Shown one piece after another: positions 46,036 to 57,310 of a DNA stretch of 64,000 nucleotides. The DNA is from Grammothele lineata (Eukaryota > Basidiomycota > Agaricomycetes > Polyporales > Polyporaceae): assembly GCA_002150815.3 (NCBI GenBank), contig NDFF03000386.1, positions 1 to 64,000 of the forward strand, read 5' to 3'. Every line of letters begins with the position of its first letter. The stretch's first letter is position 1. The position numbers and the translations under genes are program-made. A model generated the notes under the pieces. The model was not told the origin of the DNA. It ran no database searches and worked only from the letters and a program-made list of their open reading frames with translations.

Positions 46036-47138
46036 GGTTATGAACAAGCACGAGACGGGAGGGAGGCCCTCTGGACTCACTACCATAGGCCCTTGAGAGC
46101 TTATATGCGGTCTGCTACTCCCGGGCGCCGGGCACGACGGCTCAGGCTAGTACGCGATCGTCGCCACCTCGCAGAGAACCTGTGCCGACATGGTGGAGTT
46201 TGTACGAGATGCATTGAATAGGAACCGAGAAACTCACTGGACCCGGTCGCTCGCGCAATATGCGACGCATATAGCTACCGCCGGTCGGAGTTCGCCATTT
46301 TGACAATGAGGCCATGTTCGGGAGCGGATGCAAAGTTCGGTGCGCCCGACGTTCACCGCCACAATGTCGGGCAAGGGATGGATCGGCGTCGCGGATCTCT
46401 CAAGGTTCAGGAACATGATATCCTTGGAAGTTAACCTCGCAGGGCGCATACCATGAAACGCACGACGGGGATGAGCGTGACTGATAGTGGACGTGGTGAG
46501 ATGCAATCCGTCGTGATACAAGCGACGAAGACTTACTAAGAACATTTCAGACAGCCTTACGACATTAATTGCAGAGGCTCTCTGTGGTGCATTCAGAGAA
46601 GTTGGTGTGGTGCGAGCCGAACGATTTGAGACGACCAGGCGCGAGGAAAACGGATCCGAGAGCCACGAGGCGGGCCACGGGACACCTCGTGCTTCGTCTG
46701 AGATAATTGAGAACTTGGACGTAGCCGTAAGGATATCGTATGAAAGCGCACGCGTAGGAGCAACCGTACGGGTGGATGAGGGGAGGCAACACAGTCCGTG
46801 ATGCGTGAGGATGCACTCTGGAGAAGAGGTAGGTCCACGTGACGTGGACGAAGCGGTCCGTGCGCATCGGGCGCCTATGTCCGTTTGGTTGAAGCCCCCA
46901 ACTCCGAGCTTGACATGATGCTGGCTCGACCGTGTGCAGGCTACGGGTACTGCACCAACTCGCAAGAGATTGATATCGACGCGCGCATCGCAATAAGCGC
47001 TGTCGAACGCCACATGTTGGAAAATCACACCATCCTGTCAGCGTACGCTTGAAAGATGTCGACTCAACGCTCACTTGAAACGAGTGTACTCGAGGGATAA
47101 ACGAGTCGCATTTATGACGCCAGGGTTTTGATTGTTTA
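46036..47138. other. Intergenic region of 1.1 kb
   Basis: This is the upstream region of the hydrolase (TATA-like GCTTATATGC near 46098) and the 3' side of the DUF4246 gene. Open frames near 46234-47074 lack domains. Confidence 0.45.
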
Positions 47139-48890
47139 CTAGTGCTCGCACATGTTGAACTGCATCTCGTACACCTCCTCGTCGAGCACCGTCACAAACC
47201 GCGACCGCTCCTCCATCAGCGCCTCCCGATGCCGCTCCGCCTCCGCGCGAGACAGCAGCCCATCCGCTGTGTGCCCTGCGATCATGGCGAATAGCTCTGG
47301 CGGCAACTTCTGCATGATCGGTGCCATCCCTGCCTCGTCCAACGCCCAGTCCGCCTGCTGTGGCGGGATATCGCTCGTCGAGTGCACGCGCGTGTCCGGG
47401 TCGACGAGGAAGAAAGCGACGATCTTGCGGTAGCCAGGCCGGGAGGGGTCTGCGAGCTCGAACGGCTCGACGCGGTGTTGGTAGCAGTTCGGGAACGCGA
47501 TGCACTTACCCTCCTCGGCGACGACGTGCCCGAGGGGCTGGCTGAGTGCGTCATCGTAGGAGAAGCCGTACGCGACGCTGTACCCGCGGTAGTCGCTCTG
47601 CTCGTACGGGAGGTCGAGGCCCTGCTCGCCCGAGCCCACAGACATGCGGAACGCGAGCCGCGACTCCGTCACGTTCTCCATCGCGTAATAGTACAGGCCC
47701 GTCGCGACGATGCGCTCGTTCGCCATGCCCTCAACGTGCCACGCGCCGCCAGCATACGAAGGCGCGTCGGGAGTGAGGAGAATGTTGGCGAGCTTGACGA
47801 TCACCTGGAGCGTACGTCCTTTCAGAGGGAAGGGTTGGACGGGCGGAGGCGGCTGGAAAGGCGCGGGATCGGGGATGACGGGCCACTTGTGTTGCTCTTC
47901 CCACTCTTCGTACAGGGCGTCATAGGCATAATCGTCCGTCTCATCCTCCTCGTCGGGGGCCGGCACATCCAAGTTCTCGTACCAGCCGTATGGATTGACG
48001 TCCACGGCTAGCGCAGGCTTGGGGGCGACGGCGTCGGCAAGGACCTTCTCGAAGAGCGGAACGAAACGCGCTAGGAGGGCCGAGATGGGAGGGTACATTG
48101 CCCGATGGTGGATCGGGTGGAGGTTGTTGATGTACGTCTTCGGCGCGACGTCGCCCACATCCGACACAGTGAAGTCTGTTGGGAGCCACTGATATCGATC
48201 CGACACCGCAAACTCGGTCAACTCGTCCTGGAGGTCCGACCTTTGCTCGAGGTACGCATCCTTCGTGAGGATCTCGAGCGTGTCCTTGCCAGGGATGCGA
48301 ACGAGCGACTCGCCGATGCGAAGGCAGTAGAGGGATGGATGGACGAGATCGAGGACCTGACCGTTCGTTCCGGGATGCCAATCTTTCTGGTCCTCGGGGA
48401 CGTTCTCGAGGATTGAAACAGCGCTGACCAAACTACCCTTGAGGTCTGGGGCGATGAGCGAGCGTGACTCGTACACGGCAGGGACGGAATTTGCCTTGCG
48501 AACGGCATGGACGTCAGCACCAGCCTCTCGTCCAGGGTCAAATGAACTCACAAAGATTCCCGTCTCCTTGTCGTAACTAGAAGCCACATACCGGAGCTCG
48601 TCAAAGATGTAGTCCAGCTGAGCGTCCGTCATCGGGTCCCGCGGCCACTGCTTCTTCCCATTGCTGTCGTACCGCTTGTCCCCGCCCCACAGCTCGTCCA
48701 CCATGACCCGGTCGTTCTCGACGATCTCCCGTCTCCAGTTCGCGACAATGGCTGGGTCGTGCAGCTTCTCCCACCAGAGGGGTTTAGAGCGGATTTTACC
48801 CGAGTAGAACCGCATGCGCAGCTCGACGAGAGTGATAGGCTTGTTGTCCACGAAGTAGAATGGGGAGGGAAACTTCTTGCGTTGCGACAT
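47139..48890 (-). CDS. DUF4246 family protein (probable Fe(II)/2-oxoglutarate-type fold)
   Basis: Single exon, 583 aa, starting at MSQRKKFPSPFYF (an upstream in-frame Met at 48953 is less likely). DUF4246 proteins are fungal, of unknown function, with a C-terminal double-stranded beta-helix region resembling 2-oxoglutarate oxygenases. Seen here: ITLVELRMRFYSGKIRSKP, WREEIV-like WRREIVENDRV, WPRDPMTDAQLDYIFDELRY, the HP-rich TYINNLHPIHH, LQVIVKLANILLTPDAP, AGGAWHVEGMANERIVATGL (possible metal-binding His-x-Glu), FPNCYQHRVEPFEL (distal His) and GYRKIVAFFLVDPDTRV (possible 2-oxoglutarate Arg). The C-terminus is a charged helix. The gene is intact and divergent from the F-box gene at 49454. A relic of its 5' half lies at 51437-51955. 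The oxygenase activity is inferred, not known. Confidence 0.85.
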   Translation of the reverse strand: MSQRKKFPSPFYFVDNKPITLVELRMRFYSGKIRSKPLWWEKLHDPAIVANWRREIVENDRVMVDELWGGDKRYDSNGKKQWPRDPMTDAQLDYIFDELRYVASSYDKETGIFVSSFDPGREAGADVHAVRKANSVPAVYESRSLIAPDLKGSLVSAVSILENVPEDQKDWHPGTNGQVLDLVHPSLYCLRIGESLVRIPGKDTLEILTKDAYLEQRSDLQDELTEFAVSDRYQWLPTDFTVSDVGDVAPKTYINNLHPIHHRAMYPPISALLARFVPLFEKVLADAVAPKPALAVDVNPYGWYENLDVPAPDEEDETDDYAYDALYEEWEEQHKWPVIPDPAPFQPPPPVQPFPLKGRTLQVIVKLANILLTPDAPSYAGGAWHVEGMANERIVATGLYYYAMENVTESRLAFRMSVGSGEQGLDLPYEQSDYRGYSVAYGFSYDDALSQPLGHVVAEEGKCIAFPNCYQHRVEPFELADPSRPGYRKIVAFFLVDPDTRVHSTSDIPPQQADWALDEAGMAPIMQKLPPELFAMIAGHTADGLLSRAEAERHREALMEERSRFVTVLDEEVYEMQFNMCEH

Positions 48891-49453
48891 GTCGAAGAGC
48901 TGCTGAGTCTGCGGGCGACGGCGTCCGGGTGGTGGTGGCGATAGCAGTCGCAATGTAAAGACGGGGCGGCGGAGGACGTCTTAGATGGGTATAGGTGCTG
49001 GATCGTGGCGTCCGCGTGCCACGCGCGGTGACGTCGAGTGCCCCACGTCGATATGATACCAAATCTCTGGTCAAGAAAACGGCTTGCATTTCTGGAAATC
49101 GAGCGTTGTGGGGGTAGCAGATCACAGAAAGACGGGGCGCGTGAGACGCTGCAGTACCCAGCCAGTCAGAAGTCGGTCGAGACCCAAACCAAGTTTCTAA
49201 CCGGGACAATGTGGATGAAGCGCTCGACCGGTGTTGATACATATTTGGTCGTGTTCTGGTAAGCGCCAGCGCCTTCAGACGAGAGTTCGAGTCCGCCACT
49301 CCCCGAAACCTTTGTAGTACTACCAACCTCACCCCCTCGAACACAGTACCAGTTGATGTGCGCAAGAATGAACGTCGTAAGCCTACCCACCTCCCTTTCG
49401 ACGAAACACCGTTTACATCGCATCTCTGTACCGTATACGCACAGCCGAGTTCG
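48891..49453. promoter_or_regulatory. Shared upstream region of DUF4246 and F-box genes
   Basis: 563 bp separate two divergent start codons. The same arrangement, with recognisable sequence near the F-box start, recurs at 51956-52399. No TATA box stands out. A tRNA-like block (49244-49305) lies inside it. Confidence 0.4.
49244..49305 (+). repeat. tRNA-like relic, copy 1
   Basis: TTTGGTCGTGTTCTGGTAAG is A-box-like and GAGTTCGAGTCC is B-box-like, about 30 bases apart. No full cloverleaf forms. The same block occurs at 52209-52265 before the duplicated F-box gene. It could be a tRNA- or SINE-derived fragment carried along by the segmental duplication. Confidence 0.35.
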
Positions 49454-50997
49454 ATGGTTCTACCGCGGCTCAACTACGATGTCCTCCATCATATCGCAAC
49501 GACGTTGGATCCCGCCGACATCAGTCGACTGATGCGCACATGCAAAGACCTTCACAACGACTGCGCCTCGCTTATTCTTCGTCGAGGAGTTGAAATCCTT
49601 TATGCCCACCACGCCGAGAGTTTCTTTCGCTTCATGAGCGCGACAGACACGCCGACTCGGACGCGGTGGCAACACCTCTCCCATCTGACACTTAGCCTCG
49701 TCTCCCGGTTCGGTGACGACTATCGGGCCGATCCTCTGAGCCCCCAAGTTTCCAATGCACTCGTCCAAGCTCTTCCACACGCGAAGCGGCTGGAGTGGCT
49801 TAACCTCCCGTCCTCCGAGACGCTTCTCTCTTCCCATCCGGATCTTCCCTTCGTCTTCGCGGCCCTTCCGAACATTAAGCACATTGTCGTCGGCGATACG
49901 TACAGCGAGACTTGCAAAATGTTTGAGGCGATGCACTGGCCGCTCATCTCGGCCGTGCTACAGCATCAGGGCAGACGCTATGACCAGACACCCGAAGATG
50001 CCTTTGCGGAATCCCGTCTACACCCGCTGACAATGCTGGCCAATGCCTCTGCGACTCTCGAGGCTCTATCTGTTGCTAGTTGGCCCCAATGCGACAGGGA
50101 GCTTCACACCCCCCCAGTGTATCCTAACCTAACACGCCTATGCATTTGTGGCCTCTTTTGGCCCATTACGCTGCCCTGGGTGAAAGCATGTCCCAACCTC
50201 GTCCGCTTGTACATCTCCTCGCAACAGGCGCAGCTTTTTACCGGATTAGAAGACGCCGTCTTCAGAGCTTATAGAAACCATCGCCAATTCAACATCAATG
50301 CGCAACTTGCGCACACATGGCCGCGGCTTGGGGAATGCACTGCCTCAGTGGTGGACCTATATCTGCTCGGTATCGTCTGCCCCATTTCAGCGATATCCGT
50401 CGACGTACTACCCTGCACCTTATCCCTCATACCAGAAGTGTTGGAGCGTGCTCAGCCTACGTCGCTCAAGCTCGAGGTGCATTCGGTGGAGAATTTCCCT
50501 GTCGTCGTTACGGATCTCTTCCGACTTCCGGGAACGGCACAGATAGAAGATCTCACGGTGTCCGTAGGGGATTATTATGCGGTGGATCGCGGGCTTTTTT
50601 TACACCAATACTTCGTGGGTACTTCCCCTCCACCCAACGCATCTCCGGATGTTGATACTAATATGACGGACGCGAATAGGGTGCCCTTTTGGTCGCTCTC
50701 CACGGATCAGTCCATCTGTCCAATCTCACCTTAGACATACAGTTGGGAAGCGCTTTTTTGGGTCCGACGCTTGGTTCTCTAGATGGGCACACGGTGTGGG
50801 TTTATACTACTGACGTTACCCTTCTCGCTTCAGATGCGTTCAGGGCTCTTCCGTCGCTGGAGAAGCTTGTTTTTAACGTAACGTCAAACTCGCACTATCA
50901 AGTAATGCCGCCAAAGGTGGTTGTGATCGACCGCGCGGGAAGAACAACTATCAGGAGCGGTTTTCGAACGGCTGCCAACGTAGACAAGTTTTTCTAA
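49454..50997 (+). CDS. F-box protein, family 3, duplicate 1
   Basis: Exons 49454-50614 and 50680-50997, phase 0, about 492 aa. The N-terminal F-box starts at residue 3: LPRLNYDVLHHIATTLDPAD, then ISRLMRTCKDLHNDCASLIL. The body has long leucine-rich helices (LVQALPHAKRLEWLNLPSS, FAALPNIKHIVVGDTYS, YPNLTRLCICGLF, ACPNLVRLYISSQ). The intron (65 nt) contains a branch-like TTGATACTAATATGAC and leads to HLSNLTLDIQLG and LPSLEKLVFNV. An in-frame Met at 49358 is upstream, but homology to the duplicate begins at 49454. Its paralog is at 52400. Likely an SCF adaptor; target unknown. Confidence 0.85.
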
Positions 50998-51436
50998 GTA
51001 ATAGACGTCGAGCTATTCGAACGAGCCGTGTACTCCCCCTGGCACTTCTCGTACTGGTAAGTATATGATTTCCCCCGGCCGCCAACCCCTGTGTAATTGC
51101 CCTGCTAGACAGCTTGTTGTTCGAACGCGGTGAATCATCCGGCACTGTACCTATTCGACATCCGAGCCATAACAATTGCGTCGTGCACAGTGGAAGTCAA
51201 TATTGCATCCATGTACATTGTGAGATAGCAAAATCGTCAGCCACAAATGCACCATGTACAGCGCTGACGTCCAGAAGGGGATCTAGTCACATTTGAAGTC
51301 CGGAGAAGACATAGCCCGATCTGCGAGAGAAGTCGCCCTCAAGCCCGCCTGAGCAGCCCCCAGCTGTCCCGGGCCCGCGCATGTGTATGGCGCACTCAAG
51401 TCTGGAAGAACGCGTGGAGTCCCGAATTCTGCCTCT
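50998..51436. other. Spacer between duplicated blocks
   Basis: Nothing recognisable between the 3' end of the F-box gene and the DUF4246 relic. Confidence 0.4.
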
Positions 51437-51955
51437 TCCTTCAGGGATATCAGTCTTTCAGGTAGTTTTCGGGGACGCTCTCGAGCATCGAAACAGCGTT
51501 GACCAAGATATCATTGAGATCCAGAGCGATGAGCGTGCGTGATTCACACACACCAGGGATTAAATCTGCGTTGCAAACGGCACGAATGCCAATATCAACT
51601 TCTCGTCCAGAGATCAATGAGACCCCTCCACCTCCTTTTCAGAGCTCGTCAAAGACGGTGTCTGACTGAACTTCCGTCATCGGGCCTCGCGGCCATTGCT
51701 TCTTCCTCTTGTCCTCGTGCCACTTGTTCCCGTCCCACAGCCCATCCGCCGTGATATGGTCGCTCTTGACTCTTTCCCCTCTCTAGTTCGCAGCAATGAC
51801 CGAGTCGTGAAATGTCTCTCACCGGAGCTGGGAGGGGCGAGCGCCGCCGCCGGTCTTGCCGGAGTAGAACGGCACCCGGGGCCGCAGCTCGACGAGGATG
51901 ATAGGCCTGTTCTCCGCATCGGTGGGAGAGGAAGAGCCTGCGTTCTGGAATAGCT
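51437..51955 (-). pseudogene. DUF4246 relic (N-terminal half)
   Basis: Aligns with 48370-48890 of the intact gene on the same strand. Matching words include GGGGACGYTCTCGAG, CGATGAGCG-GCGTGA, TCTCGTCCAG, GAGCTCGTCAAAGA, CGGGCCTCGCGGCCA (CGGGTCCCGCGGCCA in the gene) and GCAGCTCGACGA. In the relic a block corresponding to about 48545-48595 is shortened, frames shift several times, and the C-terminal two thirds are absent. It lies head-to-head with the F-box gene at 52400, just as the intact gene does with that at 49454. Confidence 0.8.
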
Positions 51956-52208
51956 CCAGGAAATGCTGGCGAGCTCAGGCGGCGGAAAACGCCTAAGTTA
52001 GACCGTGACGGGTGTGGCAGCCGGATCGGCGTAGCGTAGGCGTGATGCCGAGGGCCCTGGGTCGACTTGATATGGCACAGTCGGCCAATAGCACGCTTGT
52101 AGTTCTGTACGGCGAGCTTTATGGGAAGAGTAGGTTACAGTACATCAGATTGCAGTGGGCGCATGAGAGCCGAAAGGACGAAGTCGTGAGGCGCTCTAAG
52201 AGTCAGTG

Positions 52209-52265
52209 TTTGGTTGTATTTTGATAAGCGCTTCCAGCGGTCGGGGGTTCGAGTCTTGCACAACC
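52209..52265 (+). repeat. tRNA-like relic, copy 2
   Basis: TTTGGTTGTATTTTGATAAG and GGGGGTTCGAGTCTT match 49244-49305 with substitutions. GGTTGT near the start can pair with ACAACC near the end. Not a functional tRNA as far as I can fold it. Confidence 0.35.
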
Positions 52266-52399
52266 GCACCGTATCCTCAACGGCAACGTTCTCCGTCGAA
52301 AATTTTCGATGAGCATAGGAAACAACGTCGTGAGCTCCACAATCTTGCGTTCGATGAGATTGTGCTCACATTGTATCTCTGTACACGCAGACAAGCTCG

Positions 52400-53922
52400 A
52401 TGGCCCTACCGCGGCTCAACTACGATATACTCCTATATATCGCGGCAACGTCGGATCCAGTCGACATTAGTCGACTGATGCGCACCTGCAAGGACCTCTA
52501 CAACAGCTGCGCTCGGCTCCTTCTTCAACAAGGAGTGCAAATCTTCTATGCTCACCACGCCGAGAGCTTTTTTCGATTTATGAACGCTACAGACACGTCA
52601 CGGTGGCAATATCTCTCCCGTCTGATACTTGACCTCGTCTCCGCCGATTTCCGTGCGCGTGACGCTCGCCTCAGCCCCCAAATTTCCAATGCACTCGTCC
52701 AAGCTTTGCCGCATGCGAAGAGTCTGGAGCAGCTCAATCTTTCCGAGGCGATTCTCTCCTCGCATCCCGATCTCCCCTTCGCATTCGCCGCCCTCGCTAA
52801 CATCAAACATATTGTCGTCGAGGATACATCCATCGAGACGTGCAAAATGTTCGAGGCGATGCACTGGCCACTTATCTTCGCGGGGCTCAGATATCGGGGT
52901 GAGCACCAGACACCCGAAGAGGCCTTCACGGAATCCCGTCTACACCCGCTCGCAATGCTGGCCAACGCCTCCGCGACCCTCGAGTCTCTATTCATCGACA
53001 ATTTTCCTAAATCTGGCCAGGAGCTCCACGCATCCCCGGTATATCCTAATCTAACGCACCTTTCCCTTTACGACTTCTTTTCAAGGCCCGCTATGCTGCC
53101 CTTGGTGAAGGCGTGTCCCAATCTTCTCCACTTGAACCTATCCTCGGAACGAGCGGAAATTTTCTCCGGCATTGAAGACGACGATTTCGACCATTTTGAA
53201 GACCAACGCCAGCTCAACATTGTAGCGCAGCTTGCGCACGGATCGTGGTCGCGGCTCGAGGAGTGCACTGCCTTGGTGACGGACTTGTACCTCCTCGGTA
53301 TCATTTGCCCCATTTCGACGATATCTATCGATGTATTGCCTGGCACTCTCCCCTTCATATCGCCGGTATTGGAACGGGCTCGGCCTACGTCGCTTGTACT
53401 CGAGGTGCACTCGATGGAGAGTTTCTCCTACACCATCACCGACATCGTCTCACTTCCGGGAGCCGCGGAGATAGAAGACCTGACGATGTTAATGGGAGAT
53501 TATTATATGAGTTTCCGCGAAGTCTTTTTAGAGCACCACTTCGTGAGTGATTCGCTTCCACTCGATGCGCCTCCGAACGACAGCGCTCAAACGCTTTATC
53601 TGGTCAGGGTGCCTTTCTGGACTCCCTTCTCGACTTGGCCCATCTTTCCACACTTACTTTAGATTTAGAGCCAAGAAATTCCTCCGGGTTCTGGAAACCG
53701 ACGACGAGTTCTCTAGACGCGCATACATTGTGGGTTTACTCTACTGACGCTACCCTTCTCGCTTCACATGCGTTCAAATCTCTTCCGTCGCTCAAGCAGT
53801 TCGCTCTGAAAACGCGGACAGCCTCGTGCTATCTCGAGCCCAAACGAAAGGTAGCGGTATTCGATCGCACAGGAAGGGTTACGATCACTACCATTCCCGT
53901 TGACGACGTAGACATGTTGTAG
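52400..53922 (+). CDS. F-box protein, family 3, duplicate 2
   Basis: Exons 52400-53542 and 53608-53922, about 485 aa, collinear with the gene at 49454. The F-box reads LPRLNYDILLYIAATSDPVD then ISRLMRTCKDLYNSCARLLL. Shared body motifs: YAHHAESFFRFMNATD, LVQALPHAKSLEQLNLSE, FAALANIKHIVVEDTSIETC, KMFEAMHWPLIF, ESRLHPLAMLANASATLESL. The intron is in the same place (after the HHF codons) and 65 nt long, as in the first copy. The C-terminal exon reads HLSTLTLDLEPRN, LPSLKQFALKT. The gene is intact. Confidence 0.85.
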
Positions 53923-54189
53923 ACTCGAAAGCGCTTGAAATGAAGCAGACAATGTATTTCTTACCTACAATCCACCGAGTCTGAGTCTCATACATGCGGA
54001 CAGCTCGGACGCTGCCACTGTAAGTATTCCCAGTGATGACATAATCACGTGCGTGCGCGCGCTCTGAGTCTGACATTCAGTCCGCCGAGCGTCACCGTGG
54101 TCTTCTCAGTTCTGCGTTCGTCCAGCGCTCTCGCCAAAGTCCACGCCGTCTTGTGAACGCCTTTTACCGCGCTCCATCAGGCTCACGCG

Positions 54190-55545
54190 ATGCCTATCCT
54201 CCACCTGCCTCTGGATCTCTGGTGGTCGATCATCGACATCGCCGCTGAGGACGTCAGGATCGTAGAACTCACGTCGGAGACGTATCAAGTCCTTCGCGCC
54301 TGCGCGCTGACGTGCTCCAAATGGCTTCCCCAAGCTCAACGCAATCTGTATCACTTCGTCTGGATCAACGGTGCAAAACATAGCAGGAGCTTCGCGGGTA
54401 CGATGACTTCCTCACCGCATCTAGGCTCTCTTGTCCGGGAAGTCCGTTTCAGACACTTTCGCCGCTCCGACACAACACCTCATGCACTACCCGAGGATGC
54501 CGTACGCCAGCTGACGCATGTGCGGCTATTCGCGTTCGATGCGACCGTCTTCTTTCCAATCCTGTCTAGTCGTAACGAGATGCTGCTTGCTCTCCGGCAT
54601 TGTCCAGAGCTCAGGACGGTTGCATTCTATAATTGCGATTGGCCGCCTCCAGGCATGCTCAAAGGTGCGATCTATGTGCTCCCACGGACGGTGCGCACAA
54701 TACGCGTCGTTGGTTGGGCCGGGACATGGCCACCGTATGACCCCGCCCCAGACGACCATGGAGCGGAAACTTGGGGTGCGCTCTCTCGCCCCACTTACGA
54801 GACGCTCCGTCCCCCAAGGCTTGAAGTAAGCATCTCAGGCTGATCCGATATTGTATTTGCTACATGTCATTCATCAAATTCCCACCGATATCAGATGAAT
54901 ATCTCCCATACTCGTCAACGGTTGATGGATATGCACACCATCCCCTTCCCATCCCTCAGTGTTCATGTGAACGAAACAAACGTGCTTCAAGGCATGTCTC
55001 ACCCCTCTCTGCGTAGCATCATGATAGCCGCTAACACCAACGTATTCATAGCCTTAATCCGTTTCCCCTCCCTTCGCGAACTCAGACTGAGCTTTGGAAA
55101 CCGCTCGATCGATCAAAGCGTCGAGACGGTGTTATATATCGACCATATCATCGAACAGATTCACGACTTGCGCCTGCCCGCGCTCGAGAGACTCCACCTC
55201 GTATCCAAAGGGGCAACGAACTCGAGTGCTCTTCACCCTGACGCCGTTACGAACGTATTGATGTCTACATTCAGTTGTGAGGACCTCGACGACGTCCTCC
55301 ACACGCCCTCCCGGTTTCCTATCTTGAAGAAAGTGCAGCTCGTTCAAGGGGTGCGCATGGAAGGTCATTCGGTCCGAGACGAGTGGAATGAGAAGGCGGA
55401 AGAGCTCATGCCTCGTTGTCGGGCCCGCGGGATTATTCTTGCAGTCTCCTTTGTGGATCGTACGTCGTTTCCGAGTCAGCTAGGCTGCAATGCAGCCAAC
55501 GCGTCCATGCTGACTTGGTGTTCGTTTAGTTCAAGAGGAGTATAG
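54190..55545 (+). CDS. F-box-like protein, family 1, with a probable GC-AG intron
   Basis: Exons 54190-54825, 54895-54991 and 55052-55545, about 408 aa. F-box-like start: LPLDLWWSIIDIAAEDVRI, ETYQVLRACALTCSKWLPQA, QRNLYHFVWINGAKHSRSF. Leucine-rich parts: LTHVRLFAFDATVFF, HCPELRTVAFYNCDWPPP, FPSLRELRLSFGNRS, LPALERLHLVSKG. The C-terminal signature is MPRCRARGIILAVSFVDRT. Intron 2 starts CAAG|GCATGT, the same GC donor as in the gene at 29451. It is 60 nt, in frame and stop-free, so the unspliced form would add 20 residues. The gene at 55963 has GT at this site. It lies 270 bp after the family 3 gene on the same strand. Confidence 0.82.
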
Positions 55546-55962
55546 ATACCCATGGAGTACTTGAGCGGATTATCCTCGTACATATCGTGTACTCACGTTC
55601 GCCAAATGGCCGTCACGTCCCTCCGTTCGAAGCACTCGTACAGCGCCAGTGAAGTTGAATCGATAGTCTTTCCTCCCTAATGATTCACGTAATGGGCCAC
55701 CTATATTTGAAGAAGCGGATGCAGAACTTACCGCATATTGTAGGGGCAAGTCTCGTCTCTTGTCAGATTTCGTGGGCCGCACACTGGCACACGCCACGTT
55801 CTCAAGTCACGTCTAGGTTACAACATAGCCATATTTCGGTTCTCTCCAACAACCGAGCACCATGAACACGTGCTGTAGGCGTGGTTTGGCATCGGGGTCG
55901 GCAGTGATCATCTTCCGCATTGTTTCCCTCTCCCCGCTCACACCATCCAGTCAGCATCGTCT
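55546..55962. other. Intergenic region
   Basis: Spacer between two family 1 F-box-like genes. Nothing recognisable. Confidence 0.4.
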
Positions 55963-57310
55963 ATGGCACTAAAAACTGATACCACACACATTCCCCACTT
56001 AACTCTTGATCTTCTGTGGCCAATCATGGATGCAGCAGCAGAGGACGCCAGGAACGAAGAGCGCACCCCCGAGATATATCAATTCCTCCGCGCCTGCGCC
56101 CTAACCTGCTCCCAATGCCTCCCCCGAGCCCAACAAAACCTATACAACTTCGTCTATATCAACGGCGCGGAGAGCATGCGGCGCTTCGCGCGCACGGTCT
56201 CGTCCTCCCCCCACCTCGCCTCCCTCGTGCACGAAGTGCGCTACAACCTCGCGCACGTCCAACACTCCGACAAGACGACGCACGCGCTCGCGGACGACGC
56301 CATCCGCCGGCTTACGAGTCTGCGCCTCATCACCTTCGACGCCGCGCTCTTCCTCCCCGGGCGCGAGACGGTGCTGTTCGCTCTCCGGGAGTGCCCTGAG
56401 CTTAGGACAGTCGTGTTCCGCGAGTGCGCGTGGCCGCCGATGAGGGGGCTCGAGGGGCTCATGGGGGCGCTGTCGTGGAGGACGGTGCGTACGGTGCGCG
56501 TCGTGGGCTGGGCGGATGTCTGGCCGCCGTATTATGAGGTGCTTTCGAGGGTGAAGGCGGCCAATAATAAAACGATGGATATGCCCAGGTTGGAGGTGAG
56601 ACCCATACTCTCTCGATACGGCGCATCATGAATGTTCACACGGGGATCTCTTCGCTACTGCTAGATGCATATACCCTATCTCAATGGCCAGCTATTCGAT
56701 CTGCGCCGGGTCCCCTTGACCTCACTAAGCGTGCACGTGAACGACGTCGGGGTACAACAAGGTATGTCTGACACAAACCGTCGCAGCGGATCCCGCGTAC
56801 CCCGCCTGATATGAATGCCATCCCACAGCCCTCAACCGCTTCCCGTCCCTCAAAACGCTCCGGCTGGCGTTCTCGGACCCGTCGCCCGCCCAACGCATCG
56901 GAGACTCAGACGACGTTCAAGTCCTCGACCTCGCTGTAATTATCGAGATGCTGCGCGACGTACAGCTCCCCGTGCTCGAAACGCTGCACCTCGTGTCCAA
57001 AGGCGAGGACGTCCATTCAACACAGGCGCTCGATCCGCATAACGCCCTTGCGGTCGTCGCCGAACCATCCGTGTACGAGATGCTCGACGAGGTCGTCTCC
57101 TCGGACGCTCGGTTCCCTGTTTTGAAGGAGGTGCAGCTCGTGCTCGGAGTCGGAGGGAAGGTGGACGGGCGGACGGTTGGGGACGAGTTGACCCGGCATG
57201 CGGGGGAGATCTTGCCGCGCTGTGGGACCCGCGGATTCGCGCTGCGGGTGTCTGTAGAGGACCGTACGTCGTTTGACTCCTGCTACGGTGCGCCGATGTG
57301 TATTTGCTGA
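55963..57310 (+). CDS. F-box-like protein, family 1
   Basis: Exons 55963-56595, 56665-56761 and 56829-57310, all GT-AG, phases 0 and 1, about 403 aa. Start: LTLDLLWPIMDAAAEDARN, IYQFLRACALTCSQCLPRA, QQNLYNFVYINGAESMRRFA, then TVSSSPHLASLVHEVRYN. Leucine-rich parts: TSLRLITFDAALFLPG, CPELRTVVFRECAWPP, FPSLKTLRLAF, LPVLETLHLVSKGED. The end of the family signature is LPRCGTRGFALRVSVEDRT. Exon 2 has exactly the same length (97 nt) as in the gene at 54190. Codon use is more GC-rich than in that neighbour. The gene is intact. Confidence 0.84.

Noticed and set aside
47382..48011. Open frame of 209 codons, plus strand, opposite the DUF4246 gene
   Set aside because: Antisense of a well-supported single-exon gene; no motif of its own.
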